A stretch of 64,000 nucleotides of DNA from Geopseudomonas aromaticivorans (GTDB lineage: Bacteria > Pseudomonadota > Gammaproteobacteria > Pseudomonadales > Pseudomonadaceae). Below are positions 34,071 to 43,587 of the stretch, piece after piece; position 1 is the first letter of the stretch, and every line of letters begins with the position of its first letter. Location of the stretch: the NCBI RefSeq assembly GCF_019097855.1, contig NZ_JAHRGL010000010.1, positions 62,001 through 126,000 of the forward strand, written 5' to 3'. A program made the translations under genes and the position numbers. The notes below the pieces were generated by a model. That model saw only the letters and a list, made by a program, of their open reading frames with translations. It searched no databases and had not been told where the DNA came from.

Positions 34071-35324
34071 TCAGCTCTTGCGGGTGAACTCCGGATAGGC
34101 CTCCATGCCGCACTCGGCGATGTCCACGCCGGCGTACTCGTCCTCGGCATCCACCCGCAGGCCCATGACCGCCTTGAGGATGGCCCAGACGATCAGGCTG
34201 GCGATGAACACCCAGGTGAAGATGCAGACGATGCCGAGCAGCTGGGCGGTGAAGCTGCCGCTGGCGTTGCTCAGCGGCACGGCGAGCAGGCCCCAGATGC
34301 CGCCCAGGCCATGCACCGCAATGGCGCCCACCGGATCGTCGATCTTCAGCTTGTCCAGCAGCAGCACGCCGCCCACCACCAGCACGCCGCCCACCGCGCC
34401 GATCAGCACCGCCGTCAGCGCCGCCGGGGTCACCGGCTCCGCGGTGATCGACACCAGTCCGGCCAGGGCGCCGTTGAGCGCCATGGTCAGGTCGGCCTTG
34501 CCGAACAGCAGGCGCGCGACGACCAGCGCCGCCAGCAGACCTCCAGCGGCGGCCATGTTGGTGTTGAGGAACGCCGCGGCCACGGCGTTGGCGTCGGCGA
34601 TGCTGCTGATCTTCAGCTGCGAGCCGCCGTTGAAGCCGAACCAGCCGAACCACAGGATCAGCGCACCGAGGGTGGCCAGCGGCAGGTTGGCGCCGGGAAT
34701 GGCGTTGACCTGGCCGTTGCTGCCGTACTTGCCGCGCCGCGCGCCGAGCATCAGCACGCCGGCCAGTGCCGCGGTGGCGCCGCACAGGTGCACCACGCCG
34801 GAACCGGCGAAGTCGAGGAAGCCGGCCTGGTTGAGGAAGCCCGAACCCCATTTCCAGTAACCCTGTACCGGGTAGATGAAGCCGGTCATCACCACCGCGA
34901 AGGCGAGGAAGGCCCACAGCTTCATGCGCTCGGCCACCGCGCCGGAAACGATCGACATGGCCGTGGCGACGAACACCACCTGGAAGAAGAAGTCGGCCCG
35001 TTTGGAGAAGGCCGGCGCGTCGTCGCCACCGGCGGCGACCAGCTCCGCCGCATGCTCGGCGCCGATCAGCCAGCCCAGGCTCGGCAGGATGCCGCCCTCC
35101 GGGCTGGAGTACATGATGTGGTAGCCGACCAGCAGGTACATCACGCAGGCCACGCCGTAGAGGATGACGTTCTTGGTGAGGATCTCGGTGGTGTTCTTCG
35201 AGCGCACCAGACCGGACTCGAGCATCGCGAAGCCGGCCGCCATCCACATCACCAGGGCGCCGCAGATCAACAGGTAGAAGGTGTCGAGGGCGTAGTGCAG
35301 GGGGATCAGAGCATTGGTGTCCAT
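34071..35324 (-). CDS. Ammonium transporter (second Amt paralogue)
   Basis: A 417-residue Amt/Rh-family channel with about eleven membrane segments. Motifs include FYLLICGALVMWMAAGFAMLESGLVRSKNT, the Amt signature region DFAGSGVVHLCGATAALAG, and the pore histidine in AVHGLGGIWG. It is third in a glnK-amtB-amt operon, 72 bases after amtB. It differs enough from amtB that it is a paralogue and not a recent duplicate. Confidence 0.93.
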   Translation of the reverse strand: MDTNALIPLHYALDTFYLLICGALVMWMAAGFAMLESGLVRSKNTTEILTKNVILYGVACVMYLLVGYHIMYSSPEGGILPSLGWLIGAEHAAELVAAGGDDAPAFSKRADFFFQVVFVATAMSIVSGAVAERMKLWAFLAFAVVMTGFIYPVQGYWKWGSGFLNQAGFLDFAGSGVVHLCGATAALAGVLMLGARRGKYGSNGQVNAIPGANLPLATLGALILWFGWFGFNGGSQLKISSIADANAVAAAFLNTNMAAAGGLLAALVVARLLFGKADLTMALNGALAGLVSITAEPVTPAALTAVLIGAVGGVLVVGGVLLLDKLKIDDPVGAIAVHGLGGIWGLLAVPLSNASGSFTAQLLGIVCIFTWVFIASLIVWAILKAVMGLRVDAEDEYAGVDIAECGMEAYPEFTRKS

Positions 35325-35396
35325 GGAAAAATCCTTGTGCCAAGGGCGCGTTGCACGCCTCGGTCGCGGGCGCCCACACGGGCGCCCGCCACGTCC

Positions 35397-36716
35397 TTAC
35401 AGGTTGTAGCCGCGCTCGTTGTGCTCGGCGAGATCGAGGCCGACGCTCTCGGTTTCCTCGCTGACCCGCAGGCCCATCAGCAGATCGAGCACCTTGAGGA
35501 TCACGAAGGTGACGATGGCGGTGTAGACCACGGTGAAGGCCACGCCCTTGAACTGGGTGAACAGCTGGGCGCCGATGTCTTCCACGGTGCCGAAGCCACC
35601 CAGGGCCGGTGCGGCGAACACGCCGGTCAGCAGGGCGCCGACGATGCCGCCGACGCCGTGCACGCCGAAGGCGTCCAGCGAGTCGTCATAGCCCAGCTTG
35701 CGCTTGAGGCTGGTGGCGCAGAAGAAGCAGATCAGACCCGAGGCCAGACCGATCACCAGGGCGCCCATCGGGCCGGCGGTACCGGCGGCCGGGGTGATCG
35801 CGACCAGGCCGGCGACCACGCCGGAGGCGATGCCCAGGGCGCTGGGTTTGCCGTGGGTGACCCACTCGGCGAACATCCAGGCCAGGGCGGCGGCGGCGGT
35901 GGCGATCTGGGTGACCAGCATGGCCATGCCGGCGGTGCCGTTGGCGGCGATCGCCGAGCCGGCGTTGAAGCCGAACCAGCCGACCCACAGCATGGCGGCA
36001 CCGATCAGGGTGTAGCCGAGGTTGTGCGGCGCCATGTGGGTGGTCGGGTAGCCCTTGCGCTTGCCCAGCACGATGCAGGCCACCAGGCCGGCGATACCGG
36101 CGTTGATGTGCACCACGGTGCCGCCGGCGAAGTCGAGCACGCCCCAGTCCCACATCAGGCCGCCGTTGCCGGCCCAGACCATGTGCGCGATCGGTGCGTA
36201 GACCAGGGTGAACCACACGGCCATGAAGATCAGCATGGCGGAGAACTTCATGCGCTCGGCGAAGGCGCCGACGATCAGTGCCGGGGTGATGATGGCGAAG
36301 GTCATCTGGAAGGTGATGAACACGCTTTCCGGGAAGGCGCCGATCAGGCTGGTGGGGGTCAGGCCGCTGAGGAAGGCCTTGGACAGCCCGCCGACGAAGG
36401 AATTGAAGTTGACGACCCCCTGCTCCATGCCGGTGGTGTCGAAGGCCAGGCTGTAGCCGTAGACGACCCACAGCACGCTGATCAGGCCGGTGATGGCGAA
36501 GCACTGCATCATCACCGAAAGGAGGTTCTTGGCGCGGACCATGCCGCCGTAGAACAGCGCCAGGCCGGGAATGGTCATCAGCAACACCAGCACGGTAGCC
36601 GTCAGCATCCATGCGGTATCGCCACTGTTGAGGGTCACTTCGTCGGCAGCCAGGGCCAAGCCTGGGCTGGCGAGAGACAACAGGGCTCCTAGCCCTGCGA
36701 TTTTGCGCAGAGTCAT
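35397..36716 (-). CDS. amtB: Ammonium transporter AmtB
   Basis: A 439-residue ammonium channel. A cleavable signal peptide (LSLASPGLALAADE) precedes eleven membrane segments, as in E. coli AmtB. LFYGGMVRAKNLLS, DFAGGTVVHINAGIAGL and the pore histidine in FGVHGVGGIVG are conserved. The C-terminal tail that docks GlnK is present (ESVGLDLAEHNERGY). It lies 58 bases downstream of glnK and belongs to the same nitrogen-regulated unit. Confidence 0.97.
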   Translation of the reverse strand: MTLRKIAGLGALLSLASPGLALAADEVTLNSGDTAWMLTATVLVLLMTIPGLALFYGGMVRAKNLLSVMMQCFAITGLISVLWVVYGYSLAFDTTGMEQGVVNFNSFVGGLSKAFLSGLTPTSLIGAFPESVFITFQMTFAIITPALIVGAFAERMKFSAMLIFMAVWFTLVYAPIAHMVWAGNGGLMWDWGVLDFAGGTVVHINAGIAGLVACIVLGKRKGYPTTHMAPHNLGYTLIGAAMLWVGWFGFNAGSAIAANGTAGMAMLVTQIATAAAALAWMFAEWVTHGKPSALGIASGVVAGLVAITPAAGTAGPMGALVIGLASGLICFFCATSLKRKLGYDDSLDAFGVHGVGGIVGALLTGVFAAPALGGFGTVEDIGAQLFTQFKGVAFTVVYTAIVTFVILKVLDLLMGLRVSEETESVGLDLAEHNERGYNL

Positions 36717-36774
36717 TGTGTTACTCCTGGGGCGTGGGGGTTCGGTGGAGTAGTTGTAGGTAGTGCGGCGCGGT

Positions 36775-37335
<561 letters not shown>

Positions 37336-37405
37336 TCACAAATGCCTGTTTTTCAGTGATTTACGCTGGATCGTCGGTTTTGCCGGCAAAATGCACGGCC
37401 GACAC

Positions 37406-37420
37406 GCACCATTGCAGTGC
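37406..37420 (-). promoter_or_regulatory. NtrC-like enhancer site upstream of glnK
   Basis: GCACcattgcaGTGC has the half-sites and 7-base spacing of the NtrC consensus (GCAC-N7-GTGC). It lies about 105-115 bases upstream of the predicted sigma-54 start point, where an enhancer is expected. The rest of the 472-base glnK-ubiK region shows no gene. Confidence 0.65.
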
Positions 37421-37585
37421 AGACCGTCCATCTGCTTGCGCAAAAAATGAGCTGCCATACGCCGCCACGCGCCGCCCACGCACCAGTAATGGGCGGACCT
37501 GCCGGCACAGCGTGCAGGCCCGCTGGCGCAGGTCCGAGCATGCATTCTGCTAGACTGGCGCCCTCTGTTTTTAGGGAATACCGCC

Positions 37586-37846
37586 ATGCTGCCGCCCAAA
37601 GCCGTCCTCGACCTCCTCGCCAGCCAGGCCAGCCGACTGTTCGGTGCCGATTCGCCCTTGCCGCGCAGCGAGCTGGAAAGCCAGTTCAAGGCCCTGCTGT
37701 CGAGCGCCTTCGGCAAGCTGGATCTGGTCGGCCGCGACGAATTCGACGCGCAGATGGCGGTCCTCGCCCGCACCCGCGCCCGCCTGGAAGCCCTCGAGGC
37801 CCGGGTGGCCGAACTGGAAGCCCGCCTGGAAGCGCCGCACGCATAA
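37586..37846 (+). CDS. ubiK: UbiK family ubiquinone-synthesis accessory factor
   Basis: An 86-residue protein with an N-terminal helix ([18 protein letters not shown]) and a C-terminal coiled coil ([24 protein letters not shown]) that forms trimers in this family (BMFP/YqiC). UbiK supports aerobic ubiquinone synthesis with UbiJ. It is placed between glnK and comM, as in P. aeruginosa. comM follows after 41 bases. Confidence 0.9.
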   Translation: MLPPKAVLDLLASQASRLFGADSPLPRSELESQFKALLSSAFGKLDLVGRDEFDAQMAVLARTRARLEALEARVAELEARLEAPHA

Positions 37847-37887
37847 GGCGCAGCGCTTCCTGCGGGACACTTGATCAAGGAGCGATC

Positions 37888-38922
37888 ATGTCCCTCGCCA
37901 TCGTCCACAGCCGCGCCCAGCTCGGCCTCGACGCCCCTGCCGTCAGCGTCGAGGCGCACCTGGCCAACGGCCTGCCATCGCTGACCCTGGTCGGCCTGCC
38001 GGAAACCGCCGTGCGCGAGAGCAAGGACCGCGTGCGCAGCGCGATTCAGAGCTGCGGCTTCGAGTTCCCCAACCGGCGCATCACCCTCAACCTGGCGCCG
38101 GCCGACCTGCCCAAGGACGGCGGCCGCTTCGACCTGGCCATCGCCCTCGGCCTGCTCGCCGCCAGCGGCCAGCTGCCCGCCGCCAGCCTCGAACCGCTCG
38201 AGTGCCTCGGCGAGCTGGCCCTGTCCGGCGCCCTGCGTCCGCTCAAGGGCGTGCTGCCGGCGGCGCTGGCCGCCCGCGCCGCCGGGCGCGCCCTGCTGGT
38301 GCCGCGCGCCAATGCCGAGGAAGCCTGCCTGGCCGCCGGCCTCACCGTGTACGCCGCCGACCACCTGCTCGAAGTGGTCGCCCACCTCGCCGGGCACACC
38401 CCGCTCGCCCCCTGGCTGGCCCGCGGCCTGCCGGCGCCGGCCGCCGCGCCGGGCGACATCGCCGAGGTGCAGGGCCAACTGGCCGCCAAGCGCGCCCTGC
38501 TGGTGGCCGCCGCCGGCCGCCACAACCTGCTGCTCAGCGGTGCGCCGGGCACCGGCAAGACCCTGCTGGCCAGCCGCCTGCCCGGCCTGCTGCCGCCTCT
38601 GACCGAGGCCGAGGCACTGGAGGTCGCCGCCATCCACTCGGTGGCCGGCCTCGCGCCGCTTACCGGCTGGCCGCCGCGGCCGTTCCGCCAGCCGCACCAC
38701 AGCGCCTCCGGCCCGGCACTGGTCGGCGGCGGCAGCCGGCCGCAACCGGGCGAGATCACCCTGGCCCATCACGGCGTGCTGTTTCTCGACGAGCTGCCGG
38801 AGTTTTCGCGCAGCGTGCTGGAGGTGCTGCGCCAGCCGCTGGAGAGCGGCGAGATCGTCATTGCCCGCGCCCGCGACAAGCTGCGCTTTCCGGCACGCTT
38901 CCAGCAAGATGCTATCTTATGA
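37888..38922 (+). pseudogene. comM: comM 5' part, interrupted by the integrated element
   Basis: The first 339 codons of comM (YifB), a hexameric AAA+ helicase that drives branch migration when transformed DNA recombines with the chromosome. The ChlI-like N-terminal domain and the Walker A motif GAPGTGKT (218-225) and Walker B region [14 protein letters not shown] are intact. After ARFQ at codon 339 the frame enters the element, adds five residues (QDAIL) and stops at 38922. The 3' part resumes at 45269. AAGGAG precedes the ATG. Confidence 0.96.
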
Positions 38923-38930
38923 TGAATCAC
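38901..38930. repeat. Left attachment junction: CCAG core plus arm
   Basis: The core CCAG (38901-38904) is followed by a 26-base arm (38905-38930) containing aagatgc next to the core and tgatgaatcac at the outer end. Both blocks recur inverted at the right end. The blocks match the expected layout of a serine-integrase attP half, with an inner and an outer recognition motif (inference). Confidence 0.8.
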
Positions 38931-38951
38931 TGACCAGAATGCCCCACAGCC

Positions 38952-40562
38952 ATGCCTCAAGCCATTTCATACACTCGTTTCTCCTCAATACTCCAATCTA
39001 AAGGCTCCTCTAAAGAGAGACAGAAGGAGCTAATTTCAAACTGGCTTGATAACCATCCAGAGTACTCACTATCACCCCTATCAGCGGATGACCACGGGCG
39101 ATCAGGGTATAGCGGTGAACACCTAAAACATGGCCTAGGATCAATCCTAGAAGCAATTAAAAACAACAAAATAAAATCCAAAGATGTAATTCTCATTGAG
39201 GCACTAGATCGTCTTGGAAGGCTTGAGACTTTAGAAATGCTCAGCCTAACCACAAGCATAATCAACTCAGGAGTGGCAATCATCACTCTAGAGGACCAAA
39301 ATGAGTACTCACAAGAGACAACAAGAAATAACGCAAACCTACTCTATATCCTTCTCGGCAAAATCCAACAAGCACATGACTATTCTGATCGTCTATCAAA
39401 AAGAATAAAAGCTGCATACAGATCAAAGCTAACCAAAGCCCGCGCCGGCCAAAAAATCAGAATAATAACCCCGCTCTGGCTTAACACAGATGGCTCGCTC
39501 AGAGAAAAAGAATCATCTGCTGTTTTAGCATGCATAGATCTTTACTTGCGAGGCCATGGTACAAGAAGCATTTTGCTAACTTTGATGGATGCCCATCCCT
39601 GCCTAAGAACAGTGCATCCATCAACATTAAAAAGATGGTTTAAAAACAGAGCCTTGATTGGCGAATGGCAAGGTACGCAGCCGTTCAACCCGCTTATTGA
39701 TAAATCCACCTTCTATAAGCTTCAAAATGAATTAGCAAGACGCTCTAAAAACATGTCGCCCGAGCAAACATATGACCTATCTGGAATTGTAGTCTGCGAA
39801 AAATGCGGATCTCGATACTATTATCGAAGAAAACTACACAATGGGAATACCATAATATACGGGAATTGCTCTACGTATTTGAAGCGCGGAAAGCCTTACT
39901 GCGAAAATAACAAAACAATGCCCTACGAGGTGCTGCTATTTGCATTCAATCAAACTTACTCAAACCATCTATGGATGGCTGCTGTAGCAGACGCCATCAG
40001 TAATACAGCAGAAAAAGTTGAAGCACTAAAATCAGAAAGAATAGAAATATCAGCATCAATAAAAAATATCACAACCAACCTCGAAAGGTTCCCAGAGCAG
40101 CCAGAGTTCGTTGAGCGACTCGAACACCTCAACCAGAAAAGAGAATCGCTAAACAAAAAAATACTTGACCTAGAATCTGGAATGACAGAAACATCAGAAT
40201 CTTACTCCATTATTGAATTCATAGAGCACCTGGAAAAAGACAGCGATCAGGCAATGGAGATTTGGGGGAAAAGGTCAACCCTACTTAATGACCCAACAAT
40301 GTTAAGAGAGGCTCTTAAAAGAGTTGATTACAAAATCAAGGTGGACGGCGCAATAATTAAAGAACCTAATGGCTCACAATTTGAGCTAATAAGAAGATCG
40401 CAATCACACAAGCGCTATATTATTAACTGCACTTACAAGAACCCTAATCAGGAGCTTTCGCCAACAACATGGGCAGCCATCAGCAGAACTGGCCACCCAG
40501 TGGAGGGTGCTACAGAGGCTACACTTTACACCAATCTAGCAGAAAGCTATCTTTATGATTAA
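38952..40562 (+). CDS. Large serine recombinase (integrase)
   Basis: A 536-residue large serine integrase that probably inserts the element into comM. The N-terminal resolvase domain has the nucleophile S11 in YTRFSS, arginines in DDHGRSGYSG and LDRLGR. The recombinase domain spans about 155-265. The zinc ribbon has cysteines 282, 285, 306 and 317. A coiled coil follows at about 340-400, as in phage integrases of this class. It starts 21 bases inside the left arm and reads inward. Codon use is AT-rich, unlike the flanking genes. Confidence 0.93.
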   Translation: MPQAISYTRFSSILQSKGSSKERQKELISNWLDNHPEYSLSPLSADDHGRSGYSGEHLKHGLGSILEAIKNNKIKSKDVILIEALDRLGRLETLEMLSLTTSIINSGVAIITLEDQNEYSQETTRNNANLLYILLGKIQQAHDYSDRLSKRIKAAYRSKLTKARAGQKIRIITPLWLNTDGSLREKESSAVLACIDLYLRGHGTRSILLTLMDAHPCLRTVHPSTLKRWFKNRALIGEWQGTQPFNPLIDKSTFYKLQNELARRSKNMSPEQTYDLSGIVVCEKCGSRYYYRRKLHNGNTIIYGNCSTYLKRGKPYCENNKTMPYEVLLFAFNQTYSNHLWMAAVADAISNTAEKVEALKSERIEISASIKNITTNLERFPEQPEFVERLEHLNQKRESLNKKILDLESGMTETSESYSIIEFIEHLEKDSDQAMEIWGKRSTLLNDPTMLREALKRVDYKIKVDGAIIKEPNGSQFELIRRSQSHKRYIINCTYKNPNQELSPTTWAAISRTGHPVEGATEATLYTNLAESYLYD

Positions 40563-40583
40563 CCCATACTTGGCAGACACCCT

Positions 40584-40949
40584 ATGTGCACTCAAATGAG
40601 CGAAAAAATAATTTGGAACGGCGAAAAATTCGATTTAATTAGAATCCCCAAGCTAGCCAAAAACCCCAAAATAAAATTCACGGGAGACTTTTCATACCTC
40701 TCTACTGGATGTTATAGAGGCTATGTAGGAACATGGGAAATAAAAGACAATAGTCTCTTTTTGAATGAAATATCAGGAATTTACGAGAAAACAACAGAAG
40801 AGCAAATATTTGCAAACTGGGTAAGCGGAGAGTTCATCATCAACCAATTAGATATAAAGCAAAAAACAACTCTCAGACACAGGATAAGCATAGAATCAGG
40901 GGAAGTTAAAAATATAACCACAACCTCCGGAAAAATAGAATACCAATGA
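40584..40949 (+). CDS. Unknown protein, first gene of an overlapping pair
   Basis: A 121-residue (or 117 from the ATG at 40596) protein that I cannot assign. It is predicted to be beta-rich, with CYRGYVGTWEIKDNSLFLNEI and FANWVSGEFIINQ, a pattern I associate with uncharacterised proteins of mobile DNA. It has no signal peptide or membrane segment. It starts 21 bases after the integrase and overlaps the next gene by four bases (ATGA). Confidence 0.7.
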   Translation: MCTQMSEKIIWNGEKFDLIRIPKLAKNPKIKFTGDFSYLSTGCYRGYVGTWEIKDNSLFLNEISGIYEKTTEEQIFANWVSGEFIINQLDIKQKTTLRHRISIESGEVKNITTTSGKIEYQ

Positions 40950-41599
40950 CAATGATCAAGTCATTCAAGCATTCCACCACCACTGACCCTGTAGAATTGC
41001 GAAGGGCAAATGAGTCCATGCTGGATATTCTGCAGGCGCTAGCAACAAGAAAAATACCCAGTGCAACTTACACCATGAATGATCTCGAAAGGTATCTTTT
41101 GTCACTAATTAAAGGACAGGAAAAAACACCAGAATGTACAACCTTTGGAAGCTGGAGCGCGGCCCCCAAAAGCGATGGAATGCCTGCAGATGCTCGCGTG
41201 GAATTCATCTACATCCCTACGTACATCGCAACATCCACTCTATCCATAGCGCTTCTTGAGCACCCAATAACAACTTTGCTGATACCTGGCTACCTTATCG
41301 CCTTAATAAATGGCTTGGTTTTTTGCACTGGACGCGAACTCAGAGGTCATGGGTGCGATGTAGATATCGGGGCAATTGACGCAATTAACATCTTATCCCT
41401 TGGCAAAATCCCACTCCTACTAGATCAAAATCCAAACTACTGCCCACGCCTGAAGAAAATCCTACATCAAGCAACGCGCGATATGGCTGAAAAGTTAAAC
41501 ACTGGAGATTATTTTTCCGACTTAGAAAGTGATTACGCCATCAAACTAAAATCAACGCTTGAATCGTTCCGCCTTGGAGGTTTATCATTAAGCAATTAA
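40946..41599 (+). CDS. Unknown protein with hydrophobic central region
   Basis: A 217-residue protein without recognisable domain. Residues about 90-130 are hydrophobic (YIATSTLSIALLEHPITTLLIPGYLIALINGLVF), suggesting one or two membrane-associated segments. The ends are polar and helical. Its start overlaps the stop of the upstream gene (ATGA), so the two are probably made together and may act together. A toxin-antitoxin, immunity or defence role is possible but not shown. Confidence 0.7.
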   Translation: MTMIKSFKHSTTTDPVELRRANESMLDILQALATRKIPSATYTMNDLERYLLSLIKGQEKTPECTTFGSWSAAPKSDGMPADARVEFIYIPTYIATSTLSIALLEHPITTLLIPGYLIALINGLVFCTGRELRGHGCDVDIGAIDAINILSLGKIPLLLDQNPNYCPRLKKILHQATRDMAEKLNTGDYFSDLESDYAIKLKSTLESFRLGGLSLSN

Positions 41600-41672
41600 C
41601 GAGATGTCATTGATATAAAATAGTAAAAATCACTCCCCTTGCTAAATTAGCTCAAAAATACAGGTAAGCCAT

Positions 41673-42140
41673 ATGGACTTGGAATTTGTCGTCCGGATCA
41701 GTGCCAGACACATCCCCCTCACCACATATAAAAAAATAAGTCACGTTATTGCTTGGCAAATAGAAAACAAATTGAGCTCCCCGTTTCGCAAGCCGGAATT
41801 TCGGGATAACCTCGGCATTGGCATGGCTCCGTCATTCTCCCACACAAACTTTCCTTCGCACACTTCAGAGTTCGAGAATGGTAGCGATTGCCAGTTTTTC
41901 ACAAATCTATCAAGGGAGCTTTACAGAGAGCATGATTTCAGCCTTGGCGAAATCAGAGTTCTCGATAACATTCTGGGGATTGCAAGCATTGAATTCAATA
42001 GATTAGCCGATCAATTAAGCGGTTTTAGTTCAAGGTTTTTTATTTACCCTGAAGTCGTTGAGATAATTTTAGATTCATCTCCAAATGTTCCAGACATTGA
42101 TGGAGCACAGGTTTTTTGGGGTCAATCAGACTTTGGCTAA
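41673..42140 (+). CDS. Unknown protein in the comM element
   Basis: A 155-residue protein with no family I recognise. It starts MDLEFVVRISARHIPLTTYKKISH and has no membrane segment or signal peptide. AGG lies eight bases before the ATG (caggtaagccat). It stands 73 bases after the preceding operon and is followed by about 205 bases without a gene. Confidence 0.65.
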   Translation: MDLEFVVRISARHIPLTTYKKISHVIAWQIENKLSSPFRKPEFRDNLGIGMAPSFSHTNFPSHTSEFENGSDCQFFTNLSRELYREHDFSLGEIRVLDNILGIASIEFNRLADQLSGFSSRFFIYPEVVEIILDSSPNVPDIDGAQVFWGQSDFG

Positions 42141-42345
42141 CCCACAAGACAGCTATCAAAACCACCAAGTGTTGAGCTATTTTCGCATGGCAGTGAGGGC
42201 GTATGAATTCCGCACTCACTCCACCACGCTATATGCATCCTGAAGGCGATTGAGCGTCAAGGCAGCGACCAAGAGGAATCATCATAAATATGGCGCAACT
42301 ACAGACAGGACAGGACAAATAAATTAACAATCGCTCCTCCCATTC

Positions 42346-42873
42346 TTAGAAAGAAAACCTTCTTCCAGACTTGTTAAAAAGATCCCATTGCATAGCATCT
42401 TGCTCAGCGCAACCAATCTGCTTCGAAATGTAACTCAACGCTCCATCTTGATTGTCAATTTTCTTAAACCAGCTCTTGTCATCCGGGCAGGATTTTCGGA
42501 GTGAAGCGGTTCTGCTATCAACCCCCTCCCATGTCATTCTAATTAATTCTTTCAGCTCACCTTCAGATAATTCATTTTGCACCCCCTCTCGAAGCCTACT
42601 TGCTGGATCTTCAATTGCAATGTGAACATGATAGCAACCGCCTAAGTGCCGCTCGATTGAAGGAACACATATAATTGCCTTCTGCGATCTCTTTCCAAAT
42701 ATACTTACATTAAGCCTCTTAATGAATTTACCTAAAATCAGGTTTGCAGTCCCCTTGCATCTCAACTCATTAAAATTCAACGTTACAAGGTACTTCAAAT
42801 CTAAATCCTTGGCGAACTCTACCGCTCCCCGCCTGATTTCCCTAAAAACACGCTCATCAAACTTGTACTCCAT
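42346..42873 (-). CDS. HUH-endonuclease/Rep-like protein
   Basis: A 175-residue protein with the three motifs of rolling-circle initiators in order. Motif 1 is YLVTLNF (28-34). The metal-binding HUH motif is YHVHIAIE, with H82 and H84. A candidate nucleophile is Y148 in YISK, one turn before a lysine. This resembles Rep/G2P-type proteins of filamentous phages and small plasmids. It is short, so it may be a minimal nickase without helicase. GAGGAAG precedes the ATG. It is encoded opposite to the integrase. Function is inferred from motifs only. Confidence 0.65.
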   Translation of the reverse strand: MEYKFDERVFREIRRGAVEFAKDLDLKYLVTLNFNELRCKGTANLILGKFIKRLNVSIFGKRSQKAIICVPSIERHLGGCYHVHIAIEDPASRLREGVQNELSEGELKELIRMTWEGVDSRTASLRKSCPDDKSWFKKIDNQDGALSYISKQIGCAEQDAMQWDLFNKSGRRFSF

Positions 42874-43064
42874 ACTTCCTCAACTTAATTTAGACAATAC
42901 TTAACCAAGGCACCTCCTTTGAGACACCTTGCGTCCTTACCGTTAAATTAGGTGTGACCCACAGAAAATCGCCTATAGCGTTAGGTTCTGTCTGATTTCT
43001 CAGTGTTCGCCAGTAAGGTGTTGCTTTATGATTATTTATTAAGGATTATTGCCTTTTGCCTCTT

Positions 43065-43523
43065 ATGTCTGGAGAAACATTTTTGAGAAAGCACTATTCC
43101 CCTCAAGTTAAGAAACGCTTGGTTCTGGAAGTAGTTGCGCTAGAGGACGAGGGGCTAAACACTGCGGAAGCTTGCGTGCGTCTGGGGTTAAGTCGGGCAA
43201 ATTTCTATCGATGGAGGGGGCTGATCGCAGAGACGATAAAGGGGGGGGCAGGGAAAATAGCGCCGAAAAGTAAACGTCCAAAAATCCTGGCCAGACAGAC
43301 GCCTAATGAGTTTAAAAATCGTATTGTGGAAATGGCTCTCTCGGGGATTTTTAAAAGTGCAAATGCAATCTCTAAAGAACTTCATAATGAGCGTGTGATC
43401 CATCCTGGCACGGTCATTAAAATTCTGGAGGAGGCAGGTTTGTATGGAGTGCAAGAGGTTAGAGATTCGAAGGGGGATCTTGTGAAGAAGAAACGTGGAA
43501 TAATACGGCAGCAGGGTTCGTAG
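43065..43523 (+). CDS. Double helix-turn-helix protein, transposase-like
   Basis: About 152 residues with two DNA-binding units. The first is TAEACVRLGLSRANFYRWRG, as in IS3-type transposase N-termini. The second is SANAISKELHNERVIHPGTVIKILEEAGL. No DDE catalytic domain follows, so it is either a truncated transposase or a DNA-binding regulator of the element, such as a directionality factor. The start is unclear: a TTG at 43056, the ATG at 43065, or a TTG at 43081 preceded by GGAGAA. Confidence 0.65.
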   Translation: MSGETFLRKHYSPQVKKRLVLEVVALEDEGLNTAEACVRLGLSRANFYRWRGLIAETIKGGAGKIAPKSKRPKILARQTPNEFKNRIVEMALSGIFKSANAISKELHNERVIHPGTVIKILEEAGLYGVQEVRDSKGDLVKKKRGIIRQQGS

Positions 43524-43587
43524 AGATTTTGCTCGGTTGAGTGGGCGGCCGAGTAGCTAGATCTTTTGAGCTATCACGGGATTGTGG

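Noticed and set aside
34053-36692. An 879-codon frame opposite both amt genes
   Set aside because: Histidine and Asp/Gly-rich shadow of two membrane-protein genes. No start site or domain.
37888-38922. comM truncation as a frameshift or sequencing error
   Set aside because: The 3' part is found intact 6.4 kb away in the same frame and orientation, with matching junctions, so it is an insertion.
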